Source: Halococcus saccharolyticus DSM 5350 (lineage in GTDB: Archaea; Halobacteriota; Halobacteria; Halobacteriales; Halococcaceae). Taken from it: a stretch of DNA of 64,000 nt. Made by a program: the position numbers and the translations under genes. Shown one piece after another: positions 44,489 to 53,254 of the stretch; within the stretch, counting starts at the first letter, position 1; each line of letters opens with the position of its first letter. Location of the stretch: the NCBI RefSeq assembly GCF_000336915.1, contig NZ_AOMD01000021.1, positions 124,001 through 188,000 on the forward strand, in the 5' to 3' direction. The notes below the pieces were generated by a model that was not told the DNA's origin, made no database searches, and saw only the letters and a list, made by a program, of their open reading frames with translations.

Positions 44489-45553
44489 TCACACATCACC
44501 GCTGGGAACCTGGCGTAGTTCGTCCTGCTGACGGAACGAATCCACAGTGTACCGGATCCCGGTTTCCAGGTCGATGCTCGGCGTCCAATCGAGCATCGTC
44601 TCCGCGCGCGTGAGATCCGGTCGTCGTCGGCTGGGATCGTCCTCGGGCAGCTCCTGATAGCTGATCCCCGCGCGAGTGTCGAGCGCCGCCAGAATCGTCT
44701 CTGCGAGTTCCCAGATCGTCACTTCCTCCCTACTACCCAGATTGACGACCGCACCAGCGGCACGCTCACGGGGTGCCTCTGCGAGCGCTCGAATCCCGCT
44801 AACGAGGTCCGAGACGTAACAGAAACTCCGGGTCTGTGATCCGTCACCGTACACGGTGAGATCCTCGCCACTGAGTGCCTGATCGACGAAGTTCGGAATG
44901 ACCCGTCCGTCGTTTCGTCGCATACGGGGGCCATACGTGTTGAAGATACGGACCGTTCTGGCGTCGACGTCGTGCTGGCGGTGATAGGCCGAGACCAGCG
45001 CCTCGGCCAACCGTTTGCTCTCGTCGTATGGAGCCCGCACGCCCCGAGGGTTCACGCGTCCGCGGTACTCCTCTCGTTGTGGATGGATCTCCGGCTCGCC
45101 GTACACCTCGCTCGTCGACGCGAGGACGATCGTGGCATCGTGAGTCCGTGCGGTTTGTAGCGCATGGTTAGTTCCCACGCTGTTCGTCAGCGCGATGTCG
45201 ATCGCATTGGCTCTGAAATCGATCGGACTCGCGTGGGAGGCGAAGCTGTAGATCTGATCGACACGATCGAAATCGGGGAACGACTCCGTAACGTCGTGTC
45301 GCACGCTCTCGAAGCGGGCGGTCTCGATGTGGGCGTGGTTTTCGGGCCGACCGGACGAGAAGTTGTCGAGCGACGTCACGCGATACCCGTCATCGAGAAG
45401 CGCATCGACGATGTGACTCCCGAGAAACCCCGCTCCGCCCGTGACGATGGCGTGTGGTCGATCGTCACTGTGGTCCCCCTGTGTTTCGATCTGTACCCTC
45501 TGCTGTGGGTTTTCGGTTGGATTCTCCGGGGGTTTTCCGTTAGGACGGTTCAT
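44489..45553 (-). CDS. SDR-family UDP-glucuronate decarboxylase/epimerase-like protein
   Basis: A 354-residue extended SDR: a 34-residue polar N-terminus, then VTGGAGFLGSHIVDALL near residue 38, LASTSEVYGEPEIHPQ near residue 146, and YDESKRLAEALVSAYH with the YxxxK pair near residue 177. The combination STSEVYG.P...Q.E and RIFNTYGPRM is typical of UDP-xylose synthase (UXS) and close UDP-sugar epimerases. The product would be a UDP-pentose or epimerised UDP-sugar. Its ATG overlaps the stop of the upstream GT2 by four bases. Confidence 0.87.
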   Translation of the reverse strand: MNRPNGKPPENPTENPQQRVQIETQGDHSDDRPHAIVTGGAGFLGSHIVDALLDDGYRVTSLDNFSSGRPENHAHIETARFESVRHDVTESFPDFDRVDQIYSFASHASPIDFRANAIDIALTNSVGTNHALQTARTHDATIVLASTSEVYGEPEIHPQREEYRGRVNPRGVRAPYDESKRLAEALVSAYHRQHDVDARTVRIFNTYGPRMRRNDGRVIPNFVDQALSGEDLTVYGDGSQTRSFCYVSDLVSGIRALAEAPRERAAGAVVNLGSREEVTIWELAETILAALDTRAGISYQELPEDDPSRRRPDLTRAETMLDWTPSIDLETGIRYTVDSFRQQDELRQVPSGDV

Positions 45554-46869
45554 GCACCGTACCCCTCTCGGTCCGTCTCGTCGCTATCGATACTCTCATC
45601 CTCAGGGCTGGCGGTGGATCGCGGTTGATGGAGGAGTCCGAGAAAGAACGAACTGAAGAACGTCTGGGCTCCCAGAACGAGCGTCGTGAACGCAAGCATA
45701 TCGGAGGTGATGAGCGGACGCTGTGTGTAGCCGCTCGCGATCCATCCGCCGAGGAGAAAGACGGTGTAGCCACCGCCAAGCGCGATCAGTGCAAGGCCGA
45801 TCGCGAGACCGTATTCGAGCTGGAAGCGACGTTTGAGCCACCCTGTGATCGGGTCACGTTGGGGTCTCACTGGACTCGAGGTGACTGAGCTGAACACGGC
45901 GAGACCGCCGATCTGGTATCCGACGATCGTCAAGAGGCTCCCGGCGATTACCGTATGTGATCCGAACACGATTCCACCGAGAGTGAGACCGAAAAGCGAC
46001 GCCGCCATCGTGAGAACCCCGGCCGAAAACAATCCGAACGCCGGGACAGAAAACAGGAGTCCTGGGGCGTTCATCGCCATGAACTTGACGTGCCGCCAGC
46101 CGTCACGGAAACTGCTGAGTGTGGCTTCACCCTGACGTTCGTGGTAGGTGATCGGAACCTCGGCGATCTGGAGATCGTTCGCTCCGGCCGCCATCACCAT
46201 CTCGCTGGCGAACTCCATTCCGTTCGTTCGAAGTGAGAGTGTGTCGATCACCTCCTTTCGAAACACCCGAAAACCGCTGTGGGCATCGCTCACGCCCGCT
46301 CCGTAGAACAGGTTCAGGAATTTCGTCAACAGCGGGTTGCCGACGTATTTGTGCAATGCCGGCATGGATCCGGGCAGTATGTTGCCTGCCAACCGACTCC
46401 CCATCACGACATCGGCATCGCCGCGAGCCACGATCTCGAAAAGGTCCGGCAGCTCTTCGAAATCGTACGTCGTGTCTGCGTCCCCGATGACGACGTACTC
46501 GCCGCGGACGTACTCGAACGCGTACCGGTAGGCGTACCCGTACCCCGATCGATCCGGTGTAACGACGAACGCACCCATCTCCGCAGCGATCTGTGGGGTC
46601 CGATCGGTCGAGCTATCGCTGACGATGATTTCGCCCGTGATCTCTAGCTCACTGAGTGCATGTTTGATACTCGCGATGCACTCCCCGATACCTTCCTCCT
46701 CGTTGAGCGTCGGCATGACAACACTCACTGTCGGCTGTTGTTCGTCATCCCGCGCAACCAACGAGATGCTGTCGGAGTCCGTTTGAGGCGTCGTGAATGA
46801 GACCTCCTCTTTTGCTGTCGTTGGAGGTTTCGGCGCGTTCTCTGCTCCCGTATTCCTCTCAAGACTCAT
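45550..46869 (-). CDS. GT2 glycosyltransferase with C-terminal membrane domain (AglJ/DPM-like)
   Basis: A 439-residue enzyme. After about 45 polar residues the GT-A core begins VSVVMPTLNEEEGIGECI; the metal motif is IGDADTTYDF near residue 133; and SGYGYAYRYAFEYVRGEYVV and LPGSMPALHKYVGNPLLTKFL match dolichol-phosphate sugar transferases such as AglJ. About four hydrophobic helices follow from residue 275. It should charge a dolichol-type lipid with the first sugar at the cytoplasmic face. The ATG at 46869 is chosen because a TATA element lies 27 bases before it; an upstream ATG (46893) lies inside that element. Confidence 0.87.
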   Translation of the reverse strand: MSLERNTGAENAPKPPTTAKEEVSFTTPQTDSDSISLVARDDEQQPTVSVVMPTLNEEEGIGECIASIKHALSELEITGEIIVSDSSTDRTPQIAAEMGAFVVTPDRSGYGYAYRYAFEYVRGEYVVIGDADTTYDFEELPDLFEIVARGDADVVMGSRLAGNILPGSMPALHKYVGNPLLTKFLNLFYGAGVSDAHSGFRVFRKEVIDTLSLRTNGMEFASEMVMAAGANDLQIAEVPITYHERQGEATLSSFRDGWRHVKFMAMNAPGLLFSVPAFGLFSAGVLTMAASLFGLTLGGIVFGSHTVIAGSLLTIVGYQIGGLAVFSSVTSSPVRPQRDPITGWLKRRFQLEYGLAIGLALIALGGGYTVFLLGGWIASGYTQRPLITSDMLAFTTLVLGAQTFFSSFFLGLLHQPRSTASPEDESIDSDETDREGYGA

Positions 46870-46892
46870 GCATGCCGATGGAATCAGACACA

Positions 46893-46899
46893 CATATAA
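46893..46899 (-). promoter_or_regulatory. TATA-like element of the AglJ-like gene
   Basis: On the minus strand TTATATG is centred 27 bases before the ATG at 46869, the spacing expected for a leaderless transcript. Confidence 0.45.
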
Positions 46900-47312
46900 C
46901 TATTCAGTAATTTTTGCCCAGCTTATCATTGAATTTCAATGTGTGTGGGATTTTCACAAGGAGAACCCGTTTTCATGGGATGATTGAGTACTACGTAACG
47001 GGAATACCTGTGTTACATCGCCAGTTTTTGTGACGAACGAGGGATGGACAATAGATTTCTGAGACACCGAGAACCGTAGATGATCTGGTCGATTCAGTAG
47101 CGGTCAGGCATCGCGATCAATCACAGCTATCCACAACTCTATACTCTACTGAGGATGACGACAGTGACAAGACTGTTGGCATCCAAATTTCTTAGTAATC
47201 TGGTATTTCATGGAAATCCAAACATCGAACTCCTTTGAGCAGCCCCACTCCATTGATATAGCAATATAAGATTCATGCGTTGTCCATCGGGCACGCTGGA
47301 AACTAAAAATTC
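46900..47312. other. AT-rich intergenic region
   Basis: About 410 bases, markedly AT-rich relative to the neighbouring genes, between the GT2/UXS operon and the recombinase. No reading frame, tRNA or inverted repeat stood out. It marks the border between the glycan island and the recombinase module. Confidence 0.45.
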
Positions 47313-48359
47313 TCACACTAACTGATAGATATTTTCTTCATAGACCTCACGGACGCGATTTCCCCAGTTGTGGGTGTAGGTATCGATGATGTCGCCGGCG
47401 ACATCGCCACGGAGATACTTCACGATGCCGCGGTCACCGGTGCGATCCCGGAGATGGGTAGTGAAGAAATGACGGAAATAGTGTGGTGTGACGTTCTCGG
47501 TGGCGTCACCGCCGGTGTGGTACCAGTCCATCGCGCGCGCGTACTTCGACACGATCGAACGCACCATGGGTGGTGTGAGACGTTGCCCCCAGTCGTCTCG
47601 TGTGCTGAGAAACAGCGGCTCGGCGTCTGAGACGGCGTCCGGCCGAACAGCGAGCCACCGCCGGAGCGTACCGTGGAGTTCGTCGTCGACCGGGAGTATC
47701 GTCGCACGTCGACGCTTGTTTGCCGCGCGCCGTCGCTCGCCGTTGATGCTGTCCCCGCGGTTCACGTCGTTCGCGACGTATATCGATCCGACCCGTCCGT
47801 TCAGCTGCCCCCGTCCGCCGAGGGTGTAGGCTGTTTCGAGATCCTCGTCGTCGATCGCGAGGTCCCGTAAATCGAGGTTACAGAGCTCACCGACGCGCAT
47901 TCCGGTTTTCAGTAGCGATACGATCACCGCTCGATCGAGCGGGTGAACGATTTCATCGACGAATCGACGCATTTCGGACACCGAAATATCGCGTCGCTGG
48001 GGGTCTTTCTCGATGGTTTCGTCCATCTCCTCGACGACGAGCGCCATCGGGTTCGATTCGAACACCTCGACTTGTATCATGTAGGTGTAGAACCGATGCA
48101 GATACGATGCGTATGTCGCTACCGTGCTCTGCCTGTGCTCGGCGCGAATCGAGTGGATCCAGGCCATACACTCGCGCCGTCCGGCTTCTGCCGGCGTAAA
48201 TGGACCACCTGGACACCGATCGGGATCCGCGAGAAACGTCTCGAACCGCCGAAGAACGCGTTCGTAGGCCTCCTGTGTGCGTTCCGAACGTCCATGATAC
48301 TCGAGGTCTTGAAGGAAGTAACCGATCGGGTCATCTACACCGGTTGCTTCAATCGCCAT
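47313..48359 (-). CDS. Tyrosine recombinase / site-specific integrase
   Basis: A 348-residue tyrosine recombinase. Residues about 10-105 form the SAM-like core-binding domain (TQEAYERVLRRFETFLADPD). Catalytic residues: R155 in TGMRVGELCNL, H293 and R296 in PHYFRHFFTTHL, H330 in DTYTHNWG and probably Y340 in VREVYEENIY. It would catalyse strand exchange between short core sites. The start at 48359 overlaps the DUF5805-type gene by 11 bases, a pairing seen repeatedly in haloarchaea. No other phage or plasmid gene is nearby, so it may be a domesticated XerC-like enzyme or the remnant of an element. Confidence 0.9.
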   Translation of the reverse strand: MAIEATGVDDPIGYFLQDLEYHGRSERTQEAYERVLRRFETFLADPDRCPGGPFTPAEAGRRECMAWIHSIRAEHRQSTVATYASYLHRFYTYMIQVEVFESNPMALVVEEMDETIEKDPQRRDISVSEMRRFVDEIVHPLDRAVIVSLLKTGMRVGELCNLDLRDLAIDDEDLETAYTLGGRGQLNGRVGSIYVANDVNRGDSINGERRRAANKRRRATILPVDDELHGTLRRWLAVRPDAVSDAEPLFLSTRDDWGQRLTPPMVRSIVSKYARAMDWYHTGGDATENVTPHYFRHFFTTHLRDRTGDRGIVKYLRGDVAGDIIDTYTHNWGNRVREVYEENIYQLV

Positions 48360-48747
48360 CGACATTCCTGAGGGTGTAGCCACCGTGACGTCCGCTGTAC
48401 TGGACTCGATTCTCGCGTTGAAGGCGCTGGAGCGTGGTTTCGAGGTCCCCCTTGATGTCCTCGATGAGCGATTCGACGAGTTCATCCCACGAACAGTAGC
48501 CGTCGTCGAGAACGTCGAAGACCCGGTCTTCGAGGCCGTCGACCCCTGGGGTTTCGTCCTCAGAACCTGCTTGTCCTGCTTCATCGGTGTCGACGGCGAA
48601 GCCACGTCGACCGGCTTGTGTCATCGTCCGGACGAATTCGCTTTGGTTCATGCCCAGTTCGTCGGCGTGTTCGCGCCACTGCGCTTTCTGGTGTGCCGAA
48701 ACGCTCACCCTGACTTCTTTCTGGTCGGTATCCGTCCCGTCGGTCAT
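48349..48747 (-). CDS. DUF5805-like partner of the integrase
   Basis: A 132-residue acidic protein. The N-terminal part (VRVSVSAHQKAQWREHADEL, then GMNQSEFVRTMTQAGRR) fits a ribbon-helix-helix DNA-binding fold; the C-terminal part (FDVLDDGYCSWDELVESLIE, then LETTLQRLQRENRVQYSGRH) looks like a small winged helix. Proteins of this type precede integrases in many haloarchaeal genomes and may direct recombination or regulate the pair. Four CTTGCAG repeats lie 118-168 bases upstream and are candidate binding sites. Confidence 0.83.
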   Translation of the reverse strand: MTDGTDTDQKEVRVSVSAHQKAQWREHADELGMNQSEFVRTMTQAGRRGFAVDTDEAGQAGSEDETPGVDGLEDRVFDVLDDGYCSWDELVESLIEDIKGDLETTLQRLQRENRVQYSGRHGGYTLRNVDGD

Positions 48748-48864
48748 TGGCTGAACAACGAATCGCTTCCGTCATCAAAGTTCCGTCTCTCAGTCGATAA
48801 AGTCTCTTATCTCGCACGTGGTGGAAACAACTATCTCACCGCCGTACTGCGATTCTCACGCGCC

Positions 48865-48915
48865 CTTGCAGGACGAAAACGAGCTTTCTTGCAGCTTACC
48901 CTTGCAGGCTTGCAG
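48865..48915. repeat. Cluster of four CTTGCAG direct repeats
   Basis: CTTGCAG occurs at 48865-48871, 48888-48894, 48901-48907 and 48909-48915, with start-to-start spacings of 23, 13 and 8 bases; three copies are followed by G. Such clustering upstream of a regulator/integrase pair suggests an operator or recombinase arm sites. Confidence 0.55.
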
Positions 48916-49115
48916 GATTGTGTGTCGATTCGTGGTGGGTGTACCGTGAGGGGTCACGGAGTGCTGAATACCCAGACAATTAAACCACACGGTTCGGAGT
49001 CGGCGACGTTTAGTCAAGCGGTGCTGGTTGAGGAGACCATGCCAGGTAGGGACTGGAAGGGACGACACGACTGAGGACCGTGATTCGAGAGATGTCGGGG
49101 GCGTCTCTCATCATC

Positions 49116-49138
49116 TCGAGAGGGCTTCGCTCTCTCGA
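49116..49138. other. Stable inverted repeat (hairpin)
   Basis: TCGAGAG (49116-49122) pairs with CTCTCGA (49132-49138), extended inward by a G-T and a G-C pair to close on a CTTCG loop. No gene end is close on either strand, so a terminator role is not supported. Confidence 0.4.
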
Positions 49139-49761
49139 ACGACAGCGAGTCCCGGACAGTCAGGGAGCGAAGCACCCTCGGGCCGTGCGAGCAGAACCTG
49201 AGTCGGCCAGGGGCTTTCGAGTCGGCCGCAGTCGCTGTCGCTACTTCAATACTCCCTGCTTATCTGAACACTACCGGGGAATCAGGAACTTTCGAGAGCC
49301 TCTACCATGGACTGACGATCGCTTCACGAGTTTGTCGCGTCCTCAGCGGCCACATCGAACGTTGTGAACAGGTGTCTCCGCTTTGCGGATCGTGGCGAGC
49401 TGCTCGTTATCGTCTCCAACTGGAACGGTCCTCTCTGACAGTATTCTCGGTCAGAAGTGCATAGCGGAGACCTGTCTCCGTACCGACTGCCGCGGTGATT
49501 TGATTATATATTCGACACGTCCTGACAACGTTGAGTGCAGCCGCACTATCTGACGCTCGCAATTGATCGTTCCACTCTATGTAACGAAACACATCACCTA
49601 TTCGAGATGGATCGTGGACTCGCTGTAGCCCGTCGCGTTTACCGATAGTACGTGCACTGCCAAGAGTCCATGACCGCTGCGGCTGTCAGGATCCCTTTCC
49701 GAATCTGTGACTACGAGACCACCTTCGCAGGGATTTTCTCCGTGTGGGTCGCTCGGTCGAC

Positions 49762-50019
49762 ATGGCAAGCGACGACGGCACCACGATCGGCGTCTGGATC
49801 GGGTCGAACGACGATGTTCTCGACGAGTTCGACGATACACTCAACTGTGGTCCCGAGCACGCTGGCTCGCGCTCGGCAGCGGTCAAAGACGCGCTCGCAC
49901 TTGCGACCGCTGTCGAGGCAACGCTCGACGACCTCGACTACGAGTTCGACTCGCCAGTCTCGAAGCGCCATTTCGTCACCCAGGCGATCCTGAACCAGGC
50001 CCAACGAGAATCCGAGTAA
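49762..50019 (+). CDS. Small ribbon-helix-helix-like protein
   Basis: An 85-residue acidic protein (MASDDGTTIGVWIGSNDDVL). The beta-strand VWIGSNDDVLDEFDD, then SRSAAVKDALALATAVEATL, suits an Arc/CopG-type RHH fold. I chose the second in-frame ATG (49762) because it gives the compact domain; the ATG at 49744 adds six residues. It is isolated and its target is unknown. It could regulate the ALDH gene downstream or belong to the recombinase zone. Confidence 0.62.
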   Translation: MASDDGTTIGVWIGSNDDVLDEFDDTLNCGPEHAGSRSAAVKDALALATAVEATLDDLDYEFDSPVSKRHFVTQAILNQAQRESE

Positions 50020-50310
50020 TTCCCGATCCACGAGTGTTCGAACTACAACCCATAAACTATATGCTGCGATACGAACTCTTTGGGCTCAAAATGACAATTT
50101 TCGAATTGTTTCGTCCGGCGAAATCAGCACCGACCAACTGGATAAACGAGCGCGAATAGTCACAGATCCCCCTCGCAAGCACGGTTTCATCGTCGTGGGG
50201 GCGGCATCGCTCCCCGTTTTGATCTGGACGTAGCGATACGAGTCGGAACGAGCAACACGGGCCGCATTCCGCCCGTACATCCACGTCGAACCCGTACCGT
50301 AGATGATTCC

Positions 50311-51870
50311 ATGTCTCAGTCGACACAGGCAGAGAGGCCCGATATTTCGGTCGATGCGGAGTGGAACCGACTCTATCTCGACGGTGAACACTCGCCGACC
50401 GGCCACGATTCGTTCGTGGTCGAAAACCCGGCGACACACGAACAGATCGCCACGGTACCGAAAGGAACCATCGACGATATCGACGAGGCTTACGAGACCG
50501 CCACAGCTGCTCAGGCGGAATGGGCGGAGCGGTCGCCCGGCGAACGCGCGGCCGTCGTCTCCCGTGCGGTAGAGGTACTTCGGGACAATCGCGAGAGTAT
50601 CATCGAACTACTGGCCGTCGAGTCCGGGGCAGCGAAGATAAAGGGGGCGAGCGAGTTCGAGAGTGCCGTCGGCATCACACAGGAGGCAGCGAGCTTTCCG
50701 ACGCGGATCTCCGGCGACCACCGCGCATCGAACATCGACGGCAAGCAGAACTTCGTCAAACGCGAGCCGGTCGGCGTCGTCGGGGTCATCTCGCCGTGGA
50801 ACTTCCCGCTGCATCTCTCGATTCGGGCGGTCGCGCCGGCGCTTGCGGCCGGAAACGGCGTCGTTCTCAAGCCCGCATCCGACACGCCGATCACTGGCGG
50901 CTTACTCATCGCGCGCGTCTTCGAGGCGGCCGGGCTGCCCGATGGACTCCTCAACGTCGTTCCGGGGCGGGGGTCGGAGATCGGTGATCGGATGGCTGGC
51001 CATCCCGCCGCTGGCGTCGTTGCGTTCACCGGATCGACGGCCGTCGGCCGTCGGGTCGCAAAGCAGGCGGTCGATCACCTCGCGTATCCCGCGATGGAAC
51101 TCGGTGGGAACGGTCCGCACGTCGTGCTGGAGGACGCTGACGTCGAGGAAGCGGTCGACGCTGGCGCGTTCGGCACGTTCCTCCATCAAGGACAGATCTG
51201 CATCTCGATCAACCGCCATCTCGTCCACGAGTCACGCTACGACGACTACGTCGACGCGCTCGCCGAGAAGGCGAACTCTCTCCCCGTCGGCGACCCCACG
51301 GTGAAAAACACGGTTATCGGGCCGATCATCAATGAGAGCCAGCGCGATCAGATGCTCGGCTACATCGAGGAGACGGTCGAGGCAGGTGCGACGCTCGAAA
51401 CCGGCGGTGCGGCCGTCTCGCTCGACGATATCGAGGGCACGACACGGGCGGGGGAGCTCGACGCGGAGACCGCACTCGGCGATGCCACAGGACCGTTCGT
51501 ACTTCCGACGGTGCTCTCGGGAGCGACGAACGAGATGGCAGCAGCGTGTAACGAGCACTTCGGACCGGTCGCACCGGTGATTCCGTTCGCCGACACCGAC
51601 GACGCCGTCGAACTGGCGAATGACACCGAGTACGGGCTCGCCGCGTCGGTGTACGGAGACGACGTCGGTCGCGCCCAGCAGATCGCCGACCGAATCGACG
51701 CCGGAATGGTCCACGTCAACGATCAGCCGGTGAACGACGAGCCGCACGTTCCGTTCGGCGGTTACAAGGCCTCGGGTATCGGTCGATTCAACGGCGAATA
51801 CGTGCTCGAAGAGGTCACTCGATCGAAGTGGATCTCCGTCCAGAACGAGCCCCGGGAGTATCCGTTCTAA
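50311..51870 (+). CDS. Aldehyde dehydrogenase
   Basis: A 519-residue NAD(P)-dependent ALDH. The oxyanion Asn is in SPWNFPLHLS near residue 164, the cofactor Lys in VLKPASDTP near 188, the general base Glu in MELGGNGPHVV near 264, and the catalytic Cys is C297 in GQICISINRH. Resemblance is to the benzaldehyde/succinate-semialdehyde group; the aldehyde cannot be named. A 30-residue insertion (TLETGGAAVSLDDIEGTTRA region) lies near residue 370. It precedes the mandelate-racemase-like gene by 111 bases on the same strand. Confidence 0.92.
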   Translation: MSQSTQAERPDISVDAEWNRLYLDGEHSPTGHDSFVVENPATHEQIATVPKGTIDDIDEAYETATAAQAEWAERSPGERAAVVSRAVEVLRDNRESIIELLAVESGAAKIKGASEFESAVGITQEAASFPTRISGDHRASNIDGKQNFVKREPVGVVGVISPWNFPLHLSIRAVAPALAAGNGVVLKPASDTPITGGLLIARVFEAAGLPDGLLNVVPGRGSEIGDRMAGHPAAGVVAFTGSTAVGRRVAKQAVDHLAYPAMELGGNGPHVVLEDADVEEAVDAGAFGTFLHQGQICISINRHLVHESRYDDYVDALAEKANSLPVGDPTVKNTVIGPIINESQRDQMLGYIEETVEAGATLETGGAAVSLDDIEGTTRAGELDAETALGDATGPFVLPTVLSGATNEMAAACNEHFGPVAPVIPFADTDDAVELANDTEYGLAASVYGDDVGRAQQIADRIDAGMVHVNDQPVNDEPHVPFGGYKASGIGRFNGEYVLEEVTRSKWISVQNEPREYPF

Positions 51871-51981
51871 TACAGCCCCTGTCGAGGTGTGTTCGGGACG
51901 TAGCGTTCTCGAATCGACGGCTGCGAGCCGACAGCTACGAGCGATCGATACTGTTATTCGTTCTGTCCGAGCCGCGAGCGT

Positions 51982-53142
51982 ATGGAAATCACGAACGTCG
52001 CGGCGGAGACGGTTTCGGTGCCGGTCGTCCCGCTCGACGACGGCGGACTCGCGCCGTATGTAACGAACCACGGCGAGGTCGAGTCGATGGAGCGGGTGCT
52101 CGTCCGCGTCGACACCGACGAGGGGATCTCCGGCTGGGGTGAGATGCGAGTGTTTCTCTCGCCCCGGACGACCGAAACGATCCTGGAGGACGGTATCGCG
52201 CCGTGGGTCGTCGGCCATTCGCCGTTCGAGACCGAGTCACTCCGTCGTCAGGTATTCATCGAGTACACGAACGTGGACATGTTCTTCGCGCCGATCGAGA
52301 TCGCGTGCTGGGACATCGTCGGGAAGGTCCTCGATAAACCGATCGACGAGCTACTGGGCGGGCGGACCGCACCCGGTCTCACTGAACGGACGATCGATCC
52401 GAACAGGCAGGAAACGTCGCGGGTCGACGTCGCGTACTGTCTCGGCATCCTCCCGCCGGCGGAGTCGCGCGAACACGCGAGACACGCCCACGAGCAGGGG
52501 TACAGCGTGCTGAAAACGAAAGCAGGACGCGACTGGCGCGAGGATGTCGACCGGATCGTGGCGATGCACGACGAAGTCGACGGACGACTCGACTTCCGGC
52601 TCGATCCGAACCAGGGCTGGCGATTCGACGAGGCAGTCCGAGTGGCCGCGGCGCTCGAAGATGCGGGGGTTTACCTCCAGTACATGGAGCAGCCGATCCG
52701 GGTCGACGCCCACGGAACGCTCGCGCGGCTCCGCCAGCGAACGTCCCAACCGATCGGACCGAACGAGGACACCTACATCGCGCACAACCTCCGCGAGCTG
52801 ATCGAGCGCGACGCGCTCGACGTCGCAGTGCTCGACATGACCCCCGCCGGCGGCATCGCGGCCGTCCGCCAGCTCGCCGGCATCGCCGAGGACGCCGGCG
52901 TCCCGGCCGCCCACCACTGTGCGTTCGACCTCGGAATCCGAACCGCTGCCGTTCTCCACGCCGTTTCGGGGATCCCGGGGTTCACCCTTCCGCCGGATAC
53001 GGTCTACTACGCGTGGGAGGACGACGTACTGACCGAGCGGCTCGCCGTCGAGGACGGATCGATCGCCGTCCCGGACGGTCCGGGACTGGGTGTCGAAATC
53101 GATCCGGCGAAAGTCGAGGAATACCGAGTCGACCACGACTGA
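51982..53142 (+). CDS. Enolase-superfamily enzyme, mandelate racemase subgroup pattern
   Basis: A 386-residue MR/MLE enzyme. Visible catalytic pattern: K178-x-K180 in SVLKTKAGRDW, metal ligands D208 (RLDPNQGW), E236 (YMEQPIR) and E262 (GPNEDTY), then D285 (VLDMTPAGG) and H311/H312 (PAAHHCAFD). A Lys plus an Asp-His pair is the mandelate-racemase-type arrangement, used by racemases and many acid-sugar dehydratases. The family usually acts on a hydroxy acid or sugar acid. It is followed by a creatininase-family gene and preceded by ALDH, which suggests a catabolic route of unknown substrate. Confidence 0.88.
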   Translation: MEITNVAAETVSVPVVPLDDGGLAPYVTNHGEVESMERVLVRVDTDEGISGWGEMRVFLSPRTTETILEDGIAPWVVGHSPFETESLRRQVFIEYTNVDMFFAPIEIACWDIVGKVLDKPIDELLGGRTAPGLTERTIDPNRQETSRVDVAYCLGILPPAESREHARHAHEQGYSVLKTKAGRDWREDVDRIVAMHDEVDGRLDFRLDPNQGWRFDEAVRVAAALEDAGVYLQYMEQPIRVDAHGTLARLRQRTSQPIGPNEDTYIAHNLRELIERDALDVAVLDMTPAGGIAAVRQLAGIAEDAGVPAAHHCAFDLGIRTAAVLHAVSGIPGFTLPPDTVYYAWEDDVLTERLAVEDGSIAVPDGPGLGVEIDPAKVEEYRVDHD

Positions 53143-53254
53143 ACCGAGCAGCGCTCGACACACGCAACCGAGGAGTATCGAGCGGACCGTCATCGTTCCG
53201 TAGATCCTGTCCACCGACAACGTGATCATATCCCCCCGTATCGGTACCCACACC

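Larger units (their letters stand above)
48748..49761. other. Gene-poor kilobase upstream of the integrase module
   Basis: About one kilobase with no confidently supported gene. It holds four CTTGCAG repeats (48865-48915), a stable hairpin near 49116-49138, and one short protein-like minus-strand frame at 49407-49592 (MFRYIEWNDQLRASDSAAAL) of unknown family that looks truncated. This may be an old integration zone. Confidence 0.5.

Noticed and set aside
49598-49840. Minus-strand 80-codon frame
   Set aside because: It is Arg/Ser-rich and overlaps the better supported RHH-like gene on the plus strand.
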